Origin: Crambe crambe
Taxonomy: Eukaryota; Porifera; Demospongiae; Poecilosclerida; Crambeidae
DNA length: 64,000 nt
Reading direction: 5' to 3'
Assembly (NCBI GenBank): GCA_963924555.1
Contig: OZ004591.1
Span: forward strand, 5,332,001-5,396,000
Part shown: positions 50,701 to 60,716 of the stretch, piece after piece
Layout: each line of letters opens with the position of its first letter
Numbering within the stretch: the first letter of the stretch is position 1
Made by a program: the position numbers and the translations under genes
Notes under the pieces: generated by a model
What the model saw: only the letters and a program-made list of their open reading frames with translations
Told to the model about the DNA's origin: nothing
The model's database searches: none

Positions 50701-51423
50701 ATAACATTTCCATGACTACTATTCCACTAGTTATAGTTGTCATGAGAATAACACTTTCTTCTCCAGTGCAATCTCCGTCATCATCTGGAAATCAACCAGG
50801 GACTTCCCCAGCAGCATCAGCAACTAATGTTAAAGACCTAATGATAATTATCACACCTAATTTAGAAATATTTTGCTTGTTGTAGGTGGGAGCCAGCACA
50901 AGTCCACAAGTTCCCTCTCCAAGAAAGACTTGTGAGTATTATAGTGGTGACTAGCAACTGTGACTGAGTATCACTTTTCTTCTTCTTTATTCTTAACAGA
51001 TCAGGACATACTGGCAACGATAGATGATACTGACCTTGGTAAGTTTGGTTATATAATTGTATACCGCAGTGTTAGCATGTCATTAATTACTACTGAATGT
51101 TCTTTTCTTTCCAAGGTATTGATGATATCGGGGAGGTATTTAATGAAGTGGAGGACTTGTCATCAGATTGGGACTTGCTAGCAATCAAACTGCATCTGAG
51201 AAATCATACAGTTGAAGATATCCAGAAAAATTGCAGTGATAGCAAGAGGAGATTGTGTGGAGCACTTAAAGAATGGCTGAAGCTGAACTACAATCACCAA
51301 AAATATGGAAGACCAAGCTGGCGGAGGTCAGCAGAGGCAGTGCAGAGTCTCAATTATGGACTCTTTGAGGAGATAGCCAGGAATCATGGAGGTGAGATTG
51401 TGCAGCTTCTCAATGGGAATTAA
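38725..51423 (+). CDS. Kelch / GTPase-COR-like / (ZU5-UPA)x2 / death-domain protein
   Basis: Nineteen exons: 38725-39229, 40407-40564, 41493-41678, 42389-42557, 43088-43189, 44842-44892, 46054-48114, 48175-48231, 48352-48932, 48991-49137, 49190-49358, 49454-49510, 49575-50158, 50302-50436, 50519-50690, 50767-50828, 50886-50931, 51000-51038 and 51116-51423. The sum is 5589 nt, divisible by 3 (1862 residues). Residues 1-373 are kelch. Residues about 391-700 are GTPase-like: Walker A GVPGSGKT at 416-423, PPPLRIST, DSGGQP at 589-594 and VGTFRD at about 680-685 in place of NKxD. Residues about 740-960 are COR-like. ZU5 domains are at about 1105-1245 and 1425-1565, UPA at 1291-1395 and 1610-1711, and the death domain at 1761-1862 (DWDLLAIKL, LKEWLKLNY, GRPSWRR). 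Weak points are the donors at 42558 (gtgtgt) and 50829 (gttaaa), and the 51-bp bridging exon 6. The alternative is two genes, with the second starting near 46008. The protein resembles PIDD/UNC5 and ROCO scaffolds, so a role in death or immune signalling is inference. Confidence 0.68.
43861..44162. mobile_element. Fold-back (MITE-like) element in intron 5 of kelch gene 2
   Basis: Arms run from AATATTTATTCTAAATAAGT at the left to the reverse complement ATTTAGAATAAATATT at the right, with the CATAACCCCTTACCCATCACC core. This copy preserves the outer ends better than its partner at 7529-7849. Confidence 0.72.
44603..44723. repeat. Hairpin repeat at the point where the two kelch genes diverge
   Basis: CATCCTTACGTAGAGAGTAC and the reverse complement of the right arm (CATCCCTACATAGAGAGAAC) form an imperfect inverted repeat with TA-rich inner arms. 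In the kelch-kinase gene only the left arm is present (8551-8575), and the two genes stop being similar there. Confidence 0.55.
45712..46003. mobile_element. Fold-back element just upstream of the GTPase exon
   Basis: Arms of about 135 bp run from AAACATTTCCGTGAAATG through GGATCAATCTTTGTTCTG and TATCCAGCC to a short loop (TCCATTACTGCACTATAATAA). The right arm is the reverse complement with scattered mismatches. No ORF. It ends 50 bp before the exon acceptor at 46053, and about 5 bp before an ATG at 46008 that could be mistaken for a gene start. Confidence 0.78.
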
Positions 51424-52818
51424 CAGATTATCTTATTTCCTTTGATCTGCAGTTCAAAATTTGTAGCTGGACAGTGGATGATGTCTGCTCAAGCTCAGTG
51501 AACATACACTTGATACTCATCATGCATTCACACTTTGTATCATCATAATGACATTCCATTATGTAAAAGCACATTTCATTGATTTTTGTTCTTTTTTTGG
51601 TTTAAAAAAAATTTTTTTTTGGTAACAGTGATTATGAATTGATGACACTGATAGTTAGTCAATGGTTTCTACAATGGTTCATGATGACTGTCTTGGTCTG
51701 CAGTGAATGAGTGTGACTTTCAAGCGACCACAAGAATGTCTTCACCACATTACATCATAGTTACCTGCAATTGACAATAATTTTGCAGGATGAATACTGA
51801 ACAGCTAGATACCAGCTTCCCCTATCAATAGTATAGTGAGAGTTAGGGAAAGAGTAATTGTACACTTTATAGACAGTGTCACATACTACAGTGATCATTT
51901 GGTCATATCCATAACAGACACACAACATAATATGTACATAGTAGGACCATGATATCAATAATAGATAACACCCTTATGAATGGTAAAGGGTCATCATTAT
52001 AACATACATGTGCTAGTAAGACAACCGGTAAAGGGTCATTATTATAACATACACATGTACATAATAGAACAATGATAGTATAATGGACAACACCCTGTGA
52101 CTCCATCAACATAACATACACAAGACCATGATAGTGGACTTTGACTCTGTATGGCGGGTAAAAGGTCATCACATATGGGTCAACACCAAACATATATACA
52201 TTGTCATATGGTGCTTAAGGAGTCATCACCATAAGATACATACGTATGTACAAAGTACAATTGAGGCAACTTGAGATTCAATTTTTGACTATCTTATTAG
52301 TCATGGGATGAGTTCTCCACAACCTGTGGTGGATATTAAATTGTATACTAACAGACCTTGCTTCACACATGAAGGGTCTTTCAGTGGTGAATAAGAGGAG
52401 AAATGAGGCTTTGATATACAATTTATCAAGATGGAGTGAGGGAGGGGTTCTGAGTGTGAAGCACAGGTTACTATACCATACATGGCTTTCCCTTAGTGAC
52501 CAATACTATCAGATCAAGCCTGACAAGTGCACATGCTCTAAATGGTAACACCATCACAACATGTATAATCACTAGCAATGGATGATGTTGGAAGATTTCA
52601 GGACCACTTTCCTCTTTATGAAGTCACAAGGAGGAAAGGAGAGGGAGAGAGAGAGTTTACTGTAATGTAACACTCAAGTGTTGCATACTACAGTGGGACC
52701 TCTCCATGAAGTGCACTCACTGACTATGATAAATCTTTCTCTCATGAATGCACTGGGACTTTATGAATGGCACCCAGTGATTTTGAAGTAGGATACACAC
52801 ATACATAGTGGGACTTAC
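51424..52818. other. 3' flank of the death-domain gene and dispersed repeats
   Basis: 51424-51780 is shared with the flanks of the death-domain fragments at 18137 and 26161. 51940-52200 contains GGTAAAGGGTCATC units. 52290-52640 is unique and holds nothing recognisable. A GAGAGA-rich stretch lies at 52630-52655. Confidence 0.5.
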
Positions 52819-53073
52819 TCCACAGTAATCAACAACCCCCAGTGACACTCTCATAGTGGGTAAAGGGAATTCACAGTAATGAACAACCCCCAGTGACACT
52901 CTCATAGTGGGTAAAGGGAATCCACAGTGACGAACAACCCCCAGTGACACTCTCATAGTGGGTAAAGGGAATCCACAGTGACGAACAACCCCCAGTGACA
53001 CTCTCATAGTGGGTAAAGGGAATCCACAGTAATGAACAACCCCCAGTGACACTCTCATAGTGGGTAAAGGGAA
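52819..53073 (+). repeat. 51-bp tandem repeat, five copies
   Basis: Five contiguous 51-bp units (255 bp). Each has CACAGTAATGAACAACCCCC, AGTGACACTCTCATAGTGGG and TAAAGGGAA. Units differ at one to three bases. The unit contains the GGTAAAGGG core of the dispersed repeat, so it is a local amplification of that family. Because 51 is a multiple of 3, the minus strand shows an apparent 17-residue protein repeat. Confidence 0.93.
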
Positions 53074-55588
53074 ATAACTACACAAAAGGGTCACCAATAA
53101 TCAATATGGGTAAAGGGTCATCATGATAACATAACAGAAAGACTTGGCTCCTAACAACCAAGTGACTCTCTTATGGTACATAACTACTGCGTCACTGGTT
53201 ATTTCCCACCAGACAGTGGATAATCAAATCTAGGGCATTCTAGGGCATTGGAGATCCTAACAAGCTCTAAAGGGTGTGCACTATAACATGACAAGTGATC
53301 ACACCTCTACACTAGCTATATGGATGTTGGCCCTGGAGGTTGATGTTATATAAGATACCCTTTACCAGATGCTGTGTTATCTTAAAGTCTCGTACATTTG
53401 TTGTCACTATTCCACCATGAGAAAGTATTGGAGTTATTCCATTACTACCATGGGAGGAGAAAGTCTCTGTCACATGACAGAAGAACATGTGAGGAGGATT
53501 GATACTCCATCATCAATCATGCTCTTTCCTAGACATGATCACTTTCATGTGATGGACAGTAAATCACTTCATGTGGGTCATAACTATAACATAATACTTG
53601 TAGTGAACTAGCCCCGGGATTTGCTCCTCTTATGATAGTAATGGTGCTCCTCTTATGATAGTAATGAAGCAACTCCCTCATTGTGTGTAAAGGGTCATCT
53701 ACTTTCAGTGACTCCATGGGTAGAATAGAGATCATGAGAGATTGCTCACTAAAAAAAGGACACCTGAAGGAAATCAGACCCTACACAAAAGATATTTACG
53801 TATTGGACTTATGTTACTATATTGTCATGAATATGTCTCACATACACACTATGACCTAGTAAGCAATACCAAATAAGGTCATGTGACCTGTAGACACAAG
53901 TGTATTCATATGCCACATAAGAGGTTTGTGGCATTGAGCAGATATTTTGGTATAAATGGATACAGTGCCATGGTAGCATGATGGGTGAAGGCAATATGAT
54001 ATAATGACATTGAGACTTAGCTCCTAACAACCAAGTTGCCCCACTGGTCATTTCCCACCAGTGGACAACCAAATATTTGCATATCAAACATTCTAGGGCA
54101 TTGAAGATCCAAACCTACTTTTTCTCCTTATAATGATACTAGTTCTCTAAAGGGTGTTCACCATAACATACACAATCATGACACATAGAGACTTCTCTCC
54201 TCCCATGGTAGTAATGGAATAACTCCAATACCTCTCTCATGGTGGAATAGTGACTAAAGAACAAACTTATAATTTGCAGTGGGACTTGATAATGGAGAAC
54301 ACATACTTGATGTCTGGTAAAGGGTCAATCTCCAGAAAGTGTAGTGACTAAAGGGTGGCCATTATACGACTCCAATTTATTATGGGCCATAAGCCACAAG
54401 TCTCCAAATGCAACTACTAGTAAAAATAACCTCCAAAAGTGACCACGAAGCCACTCCCAATTAATTATTGAATGAGATAACTAACTAGACACAGACAGAC
54501 AATAAGTGAGTCAATGAGCTCCTTCATTCTATTAATGTACACTGGAGGACCATAGCTATAAGTGAGGGAATAATATTATGTGAGTGGTGATGGTGAGCAT
54601 CACTGAAAGTCAATACTACTACACAGAGGACTTCACAGGACTATTTTCATTCCCAATAAACATTATCATCATAATAGCATACAATTTTGTTGTACTTAAA
54701 GGAAAGGGGAGGGGATCTAAAGAGAGGACAACCTCTCAACAAAGGCTAAAGTGCCTGACCCCAATGGTGGTTGTTATTCGGATGTTTTACTGTATAGCTT
54801 CCCCCTATCAATAGTGACAACTCACCAAGGAGAATAGGACATTGACATCTTGAGGTACAGCTGGTTCACACAATGCACACTAACCTTTATGTGAATTAAG
54901 AGAACATCATATAAAGAGACAAAGAAAAATATAATGGACAATTATTGTGTGTATGGACAACACCTTATGGCGGGTAAAGGGTCATCACAATAAGTACATA
55001 GTATGACCATAATAGTCGATCGAGACCAATCATCGAAATACAATGATATGCATGTCTTCTAGCAGAATAGCATTACATGTACAAGGAGTGAAAAAGTGAT
55101 TTTTCCTACCCACACGCCTCAAAAATCTCTGCTAGGTGGAATCTTTCCCTCCAACTCCTATACTCAGTCATGCATATAGGGGGTGGAGCTTCTGAATTGT
55201 GCTGTGGCCTACTCAACACATAGTAGGACTTTTGGTAGGTAATGGGTCATCATTACAACAAGAATGCACTCACACTGCTCCTCCGATGGTAATGATGGAC
55301 AGTGAATCATAGTGACAGTCATGATGGGTAAAGGACATGACTATAACACAATTGTAAAGAACCTGGGACTTACTCGTAATTCTGTGGGTAAAGGGTCATC
55401 TATAACGTACACAATAGATAAACATGTGGGACTTACTCCTCCCATGGAAGTAATGGATCACACCCAGTGACTCAGTCATTATGGGATAAAGGTCAACCAA
55501 ATCTTTGCTCATGACTGATCTCTTACTACAACAAATACATAGACCTCCACAGTACACCAAATGATGGACAAGTTGGGACCACTGAAAT
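53074..55588. repeat. Large duplicated intergenic block, copy 3
   Basis: 53095-53290 matches 11700-11928. 53294-53470 is inverted relative to 11928-12117. 53475-53755 matches 12120-12400. 53760-54840 matches 12680-13770. 55380-55588 matches 15930-16030 and 33000-33139. The middle part (54840-55380) has diverged. No gene. Confidence 0.72.
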
Positions 55589-56127
55589 TGTCCTTTACAA
55601 AGAGGTCAGAGGTCATTTAATACACACAGTATTATGGTGGGACAGCAACAAGTGTCCTTTACAGAGAGGTCAGAGGTCATTTAATACACAGTATTATGGT
55701 GAGACACCAACAAGTGTCCTTTACAGAGAGGTCAGAGGTCATTTAATACACACAGTATTATGGTGGGACAGCAACAAGTGTCCTTTACAGAGAGGTCAGA
55801 GGTCATTTAATACACAGTATTATGGTGGGACAGCAACAAGTGTCATTTACAGAGAGGTCAGAGGTTATTTAATACACACAGTATTATGGTGGGACAGCAA
55901 CAAGTGTCATTTACAGAGAGGTCAGAGGTCATTCAATACACAAAGTACTATGGTGGGACACCAACAAGTGTCCTTTACAGTGAGGTGTCCTTTATTCAGA
56001 GGTCATTTAATACACAAAGTATTATGGTGGGACACCAACAAGTGTCCTTTACAGAGAGGTGTCCTTTCATTTAATACACAAAGTACTATGGTGGGACACC
56101 AACAAGTGTCCTTTACAGAGAGGTGTT
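55589..56127 (+). repeat. 74/64-bp minisatellite, array 3
   Basis: About eight units, here mostly the 64-bp type, then 74-bp units. It ends in the same AGAGAGGTGTTCTTTGGGGAGGAA junction as the other arrays. One unit (56060-56075) has lost its middle. Confidence 0.92.
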
Positions 56128-56199
56128 CTTTGGGGAGGAATTTATTCTTGGGTGGGGAAATCCCAGGTTTCCCGTCCCCTTTATGAAACCCTGCTAGTA

Positions 56200-56223
56200 T
56201 CACGTGGCCGATAGGCCACGTGA
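56200..56223. repeat. Perfect 24-bp palindromic hairpin with two CACGTG cores
   Basis: TCACGTGGCC-GATA-GGCCACGTGA. It lies just after the minisatellite-associated sequence. The sister copy at 16697 is broken at the GAT and continues into unrelated AT-rich DNA, so this palindrome is a breakpoint. Confidence 0.75.
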
Positions 56224-59200
56224 GGGGGAGGGTGCAGGAGGGGGATGTTGTAGAGCGTAAAGTTTTCACTCCTCTAAGTACCCAACATTGTTCTGCTGAA
56301 GTCATCATGGCCTTGGGTAGGTGAAAATTGGAGATGACAATGAAGTGACTAGTCAAGAAGAGTATTTGATAAACAAAAAAAATCTCCAAATTAAGGGGGG
56401 AAGGGGAAAATGCCCCCTGTGCCCCCTGATTGCACTCCTGTTGAGGTAGTGCTCTGTACACTAACCTTTATGTAAAGAGATACCACACACTCAACAGTGT
56501 ACTACAGTGGGACCAGCCCCTTTAATTATATCAGCAAACAGTGCAGAGTCATAAATCTTTGTTTCCCATTAATCTAGTAAATGGGCTAACTTGCAGAGGG
56601 ACTTAGCACCTGGTGACTCTGATGTGTTGGATAAATGGTTGCATACACAATTCAACTAGTTGGACTTTCTCCTCTCTTAATCTCATTGTAGTAATGGACA
56701 ACATGCTCATAGACACAGAGTTTCAACTAAAGAGTGTTAAAGGGGATGCCCGCTTGAGGAGAGGGAGACCCTGTCAGCAGTGACAACTCACCAAGGTGAA
56801 TAGGTACAGCTGGTTCATTCTAGCCTTTTTATAAAGAGAATGTCATAAAGAGACAAAGACATAGAAACCACACACTCAACAGTGTCACATAGTACAGTTA
56901 GTGGTCTACTGGGATTTACTCGTCTATCATGATGGGTAAAGGGTTTTATGGTAACTTAACATGATAACTGAGTGCAACTTAGTTCAAGTGACTCTCTCAC
57001 AGTGCAGGGCTACAAATAACAAGTCATTTTCAGCATACTAGGATAGTGGAGATCCAAATAAATTTCTTTCATACGATTTAAGATCTCTACTATAATCATG
57101 CCACACTCCCATGGTAATATGATAATAACTCTCTTATGATGGAATAGTGACTAAAGAACAAGCTAATATTTTTTTCTTATATTTTCTTTGTAGTGGACAA
57201 CACTTGGTGTCTGGTAAAGGGTAATCACTATAACACACATCAATCTCCCAAGCACGTGTACGTGTGTGTAAGCAGTTAAAGGGCCTTAAATAGTAGGTAA
57301 AGGGTGGGCATTATGTTACAGAGATGACTCTGATATTATTGTAGGCCATAGCTAGTGCACAGGTGTGAAACAGTCTACGTATACATATCTATATTACACT
57401 TGGTCACACATGAGAGAACTCGGTGCATACTAACTGTGATTTCCTAACTTAACAATCACACCAGTGACCTTACATGTCAGTGAATCCTTACTAATCACAC
57501 CTGTGACCTTGCATGTGTCACTTCAGATATTTTTGGAACATCCGTACTTCACTGTAGCACTTTCAAGGTCACACATTAGACAACTCTAACAATCACACCT
57601 GAGACCTTGCTCATATACTTTCAAGGTCACACATTTAATGATCACACCTGAAACCTTGCATGTGTCACTTTGGAGTTTGACACATGCACCCCTTTACCTA
57701 CACATGCACCCCTTTACCTACACTCATGCTGGGATATGACTGACCACACAGCACACCATTTAGGGGGATATGAAAGCATGACCCGGCCCATAAAAATTTT
57801 TCTTCACGGATTCTTACAAATTAATTCAAGCAAGCTTTTTCCAATAACTAAATGCTCAAAAAGGTGGTAGCATGCCAGTGAAGCCAACATGAGTCCTCCA
57901 GATAATTTCCATACCATATGCCCCCTTCTGCACACTTCCACATAACCCAGTGTGTGTGCCAATGGTTCTGTAAACCACCTATCAAAAAAAATCTTGGATC
58001 TGTGGCTCTGCCATTAAATATCGGGTAATTTACAATACTTTCATTCCATTGGTTGGTAAAGGGAAAGCAAGACTATAATGGCTGTTCCCACATCTGAAAA
58101 ATGGTGGGGCCGATAGTCAAGTCAAATGAAATAGCTGTCCAATGAAAAGGCCCCACAAAAGTGTGTTTACCAATGGACATGGTGTAATGAATGCATTATG
58201 ATTCAGGTGTACTGGGACAACCTGAAGTACTACACAGAGTGGACTAGGGGAACTTATGTCACAAAACAAACAATAGAGTTCAATACAATACCAAATAAGG
58301 ACATGTCACTTGTATTCATATGCCACATAAGAGGTTTGTGGTAGAAGGTTACATAATGTAACAAGACCATTGCAGAGACTTCTTTGAGTGTGTTCACACA
58401 GTACACAAGAATAGAGGAGATAATATAACAAGACCTAATCAACAGATACAGTGCTTTGCAAGTTAGTTGGCAGATTTCATGTCTTGGCTGCAGTTGTAAA
58501 TATGTAAACTCTTATAGTGCACAATAGAGTATTACTAGGACATGAACTCTGCCAACCAACTCACTAATGGTCACTCTCCTTCACATATTAAGGGTATTGA
58601 TAGTGACACCTAATGACACTGAACCATAATTATGAGAGCTGATGGTGAATTCTCATTCGTAAACGATAACTTGTATATACCCACAGGGATTCCACTCAGA
58701 TGAGAAGAGGTACTGGAATAGGTTTCAATTAATGGGAATGAGCATGAAGTTAGGAACTGAATTGTGACATACAAAGACACTCGTCCATAATGCACCATGT
58801 CCACGAGTGCAGAGGTCAAACAAGCTAAACTGCAGATGATGGCTAGGGAGAAAGCATGCATCTAGTTCCACTTAACTCATCTCAATTCTACACCAGTCAA
58901 CACCTCAAGAATAGCAACAGATATGTATCCATGTAATATTGAATTTTAGAACTGGTGCCTGAGGTTTGACTGAGTGAAATGAGTTTTAGTGTTGTATCAC
59001 AGGTCTATGGATCACTAGGTTCGTCCCAGGAGTGTGTCCTCTATGAATCTAGATGCCGTATTTACCTTAGAGCAACCATTGTGGGTGGAGCTTGGGATGA
59101 CGCATATTAAACAAGTATGAGATGAAGTCCCTCAGTGGCACAGAATGTGGTGTGGTCAGTGCTGCACATAGACATATGGTAATTATTCCAGCATACCCTA

Positions 59201-59472
59201 GCACCAGGGACTCTTTCTCTTGAGCATGGGGGAGAAGTTGTTAATTAAGGAGATGATTGCAGTCCCTTTTCAGTATACCAATGCCTGGTGGATCAAATAA
59301 CTCCACACTAAGCAGGAACTAGCCTCTCTACACACTTTCAAGTAGCAATCAAGACTTACCTGATGTGGATCCTAGCCAGATTTCTCCGTCTGTCTACGGT
59401 CCAGACGACGATGATCAAGTTTTCGTTCACAATAATTTCCCTATTTAGAGCGCAGGGGCCGGGGATGGGTAG
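56224..59472. other. Intergenic DNA and duplicated block, copy 3 of the 22-24 kb segment
   Basis: 56224-57060 is mostly unique or diverged. 57470-57670 has degenerate repeats of AATCACACCTGTGACCTTGCATG type. 57740-59472 matches 34640-36330 and 22070-24140, with an empty site at about 58425 for the 671-bp transposon and the minus-strand splice-like segment at 59161-59066. No gene is supported. Confidence 0.55.
57681..57720 (+). repeat. 20-bp direct duplication
   Basis: CACATGCACCCCTTTACCTA occurs twice head-to-tail without a mismatch. Confidence 0.9.
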
Positions 59473-59482
59473 CACCGCCCAC

Positions 59483-60255
59483 TAGCCTCGTTCCCAGGCT
59501 CTCAGTGAAACGGGAAATGTGGGGGCGGAAAGGAGAGCCTGGTTTCTACTGCAGACCGGATCCCTCACATTCCGGGGGATTTGGATTCCCTCCGTACTTT
59601 CCCGTTTTTGATTCCATCATAATTATTATTATTTTGTCTAGTCAGCGTTTTTTTGTGCAAGATGGCGAGTTCGTGTGTTTCTTCTAGCGTTTCTTCAAGC
59701 GATTCAAGTTCCCACTATCCGCAATCGCTTTCTCATGCCCTGTCAATGCTTGGTTTACCCGAACTGTTGCTGAAGGAAGAACAGAAGCTGGCTATCCGAG
59801 CTGTATTTGATGGCAAGGACATGTTCGTGCCCCTGCTCTCAAGGGATCTCCGCAAAGAAGATCTGGCCAGCTCTTTGAAGCTAGTAATGTTTGCAGTTGC
59901 CTTCTCCAAGGAAACTATTCTCCTCTTGCAAGCTTAACAGATGTGTGATGGGAAGGGGTCATCTGGAGCTAGCTCAGGGACATTCAGGAGTTTGTTGATC
60001 CTAAAAGCCCACTTCTATGATAATCCGGAACTGCTGAACAAGGCAATGGCTGCACTCTGCTCACACAAGCGACATGCAATTTCGTACTACGCGCGCGCGT
60101 TTGTACTAATTGTGCACATGTATATGTGGCGTTAACTTAATAATTACATCATCAATCGTGTTATGAATATAATTATGTGGTCAAAATTTACACGCCCGTG
60201 CGTGCAGTAGCCGCCCCCACATTTCCGTTTCACTGAGCGCCTGGGAACGAGGCTA
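59483..60255. mobile_element. Inverted-repeat DNA element, 773 bp, 10-bp target duplication, carries helicase-like fragment
   Basis: Terminal repeats of about 46 bp begin TAGCCTCGTTCCCAGGC and continue with TCAGTGAAACGG and AATGTGGGGGCGG. The right end is the reverse complement with one mismatch and one 1-bp gap. CACCGCCCAC is present on both sides (59473-59482 and 60256-60265). The sister sites at about 24143 and 36325 have this sequence once. The long target duplication recalls Mutator-like elements, but no transposase is present and the superfamily is not settled. A solo end is at 29892. Confidence 0.88.
59662..59937 (+). CDS. RecQ/DEAD-helicase-like N-terminal fragment inside the 773-bp element
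   Basis: The 91-codon frame starts MASSCVSSSVSSSDSSSHYP, a serine-rich leader. It continues with LGLPELLLKEEQKLAIRAVFDGKDMFV, which matches the Q-motif region that precedes Walker A in RecQ-type helicases (family: ..L..EQ..AI.A...GKDV...LPTG.GKS). The Walker A itself is absent, and the frame continues with unrelated PLLSRDLRKEDLASS and stops. So it is a captured 5' piece. Expression is possible from the element, but enzymatic function is not. After the stop, 59941-60135 has no recognised product. Confidence 0.5.
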   Translation: MASSCVSSSVSSSDSSSHYPQSLSHALSMLGLPELLLKEEQKLAIRAVFDGKDMFVPLLSRDLRKEDLASSLKLVMFAVAFSKETILLLQA

Positions 60256-60265
60256 CACCGCCCAC

Positions 60266-60716
60266 CGACTTGGGGGTCGTGAGCGAGCAAGCGTGGCAAT
60301 CCTAAGAAGAAAGCCTCTTTGATATGGAGTTGATAGTTCTGAGATCAACCAAGTAGAACTGGAAAAGTCCTAAGTGTCAGATGGCTCCATCCATAAAGTC
60401 CACGAAGAACTGCAGGACTGAGGTCCCTTGACTTTGAGTGATCTCTCTAAGAAAGTAAATCTTCAAGGTCAGCAGTTTCAGATCCTATTCAGACTAGCTA
60501 CTAAATAATTTCATCTGGTGTGTTGTACTCTAGGTGTAATCAAGCCAATGTATTGGCTCTCAGCAGGGTCAAAGGTCACTTGATAGCATGAGCAGACAGA
60601 AAGCTGATTATTTGCTTCCCTGTTTGACTATGCTGCATTTTACCAGCAATGTTCCCCACACCCATTCTTCATTGTTTAGAGCTCTCAATGCTGCCCTGAT
60701 TAAGTAGGTTTGTCTT
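60266..60716. other. Spacer between transposon and SUCLA2 copy 4
   Basis: This corresponds to 24150-24600. Continuing the duplicated block, it has no ORF and no recognised sites apart from the shared GC-richer stretch next to the element. Confidence 0.5.

Noticed and set aside
52717-53097. 126-codon minus-strand frame with a 17-residue repeat
   Set aside because: It is produced by the 51-bp tandem repeat (51 = 17 codons), with no similarity to a protein family and no flanking exons.
56003-56461. 152-codon minus-strand frame
   Set aside because: Half of it is minisatellite and the rest is unique spacer without protein similarity that I recognise.
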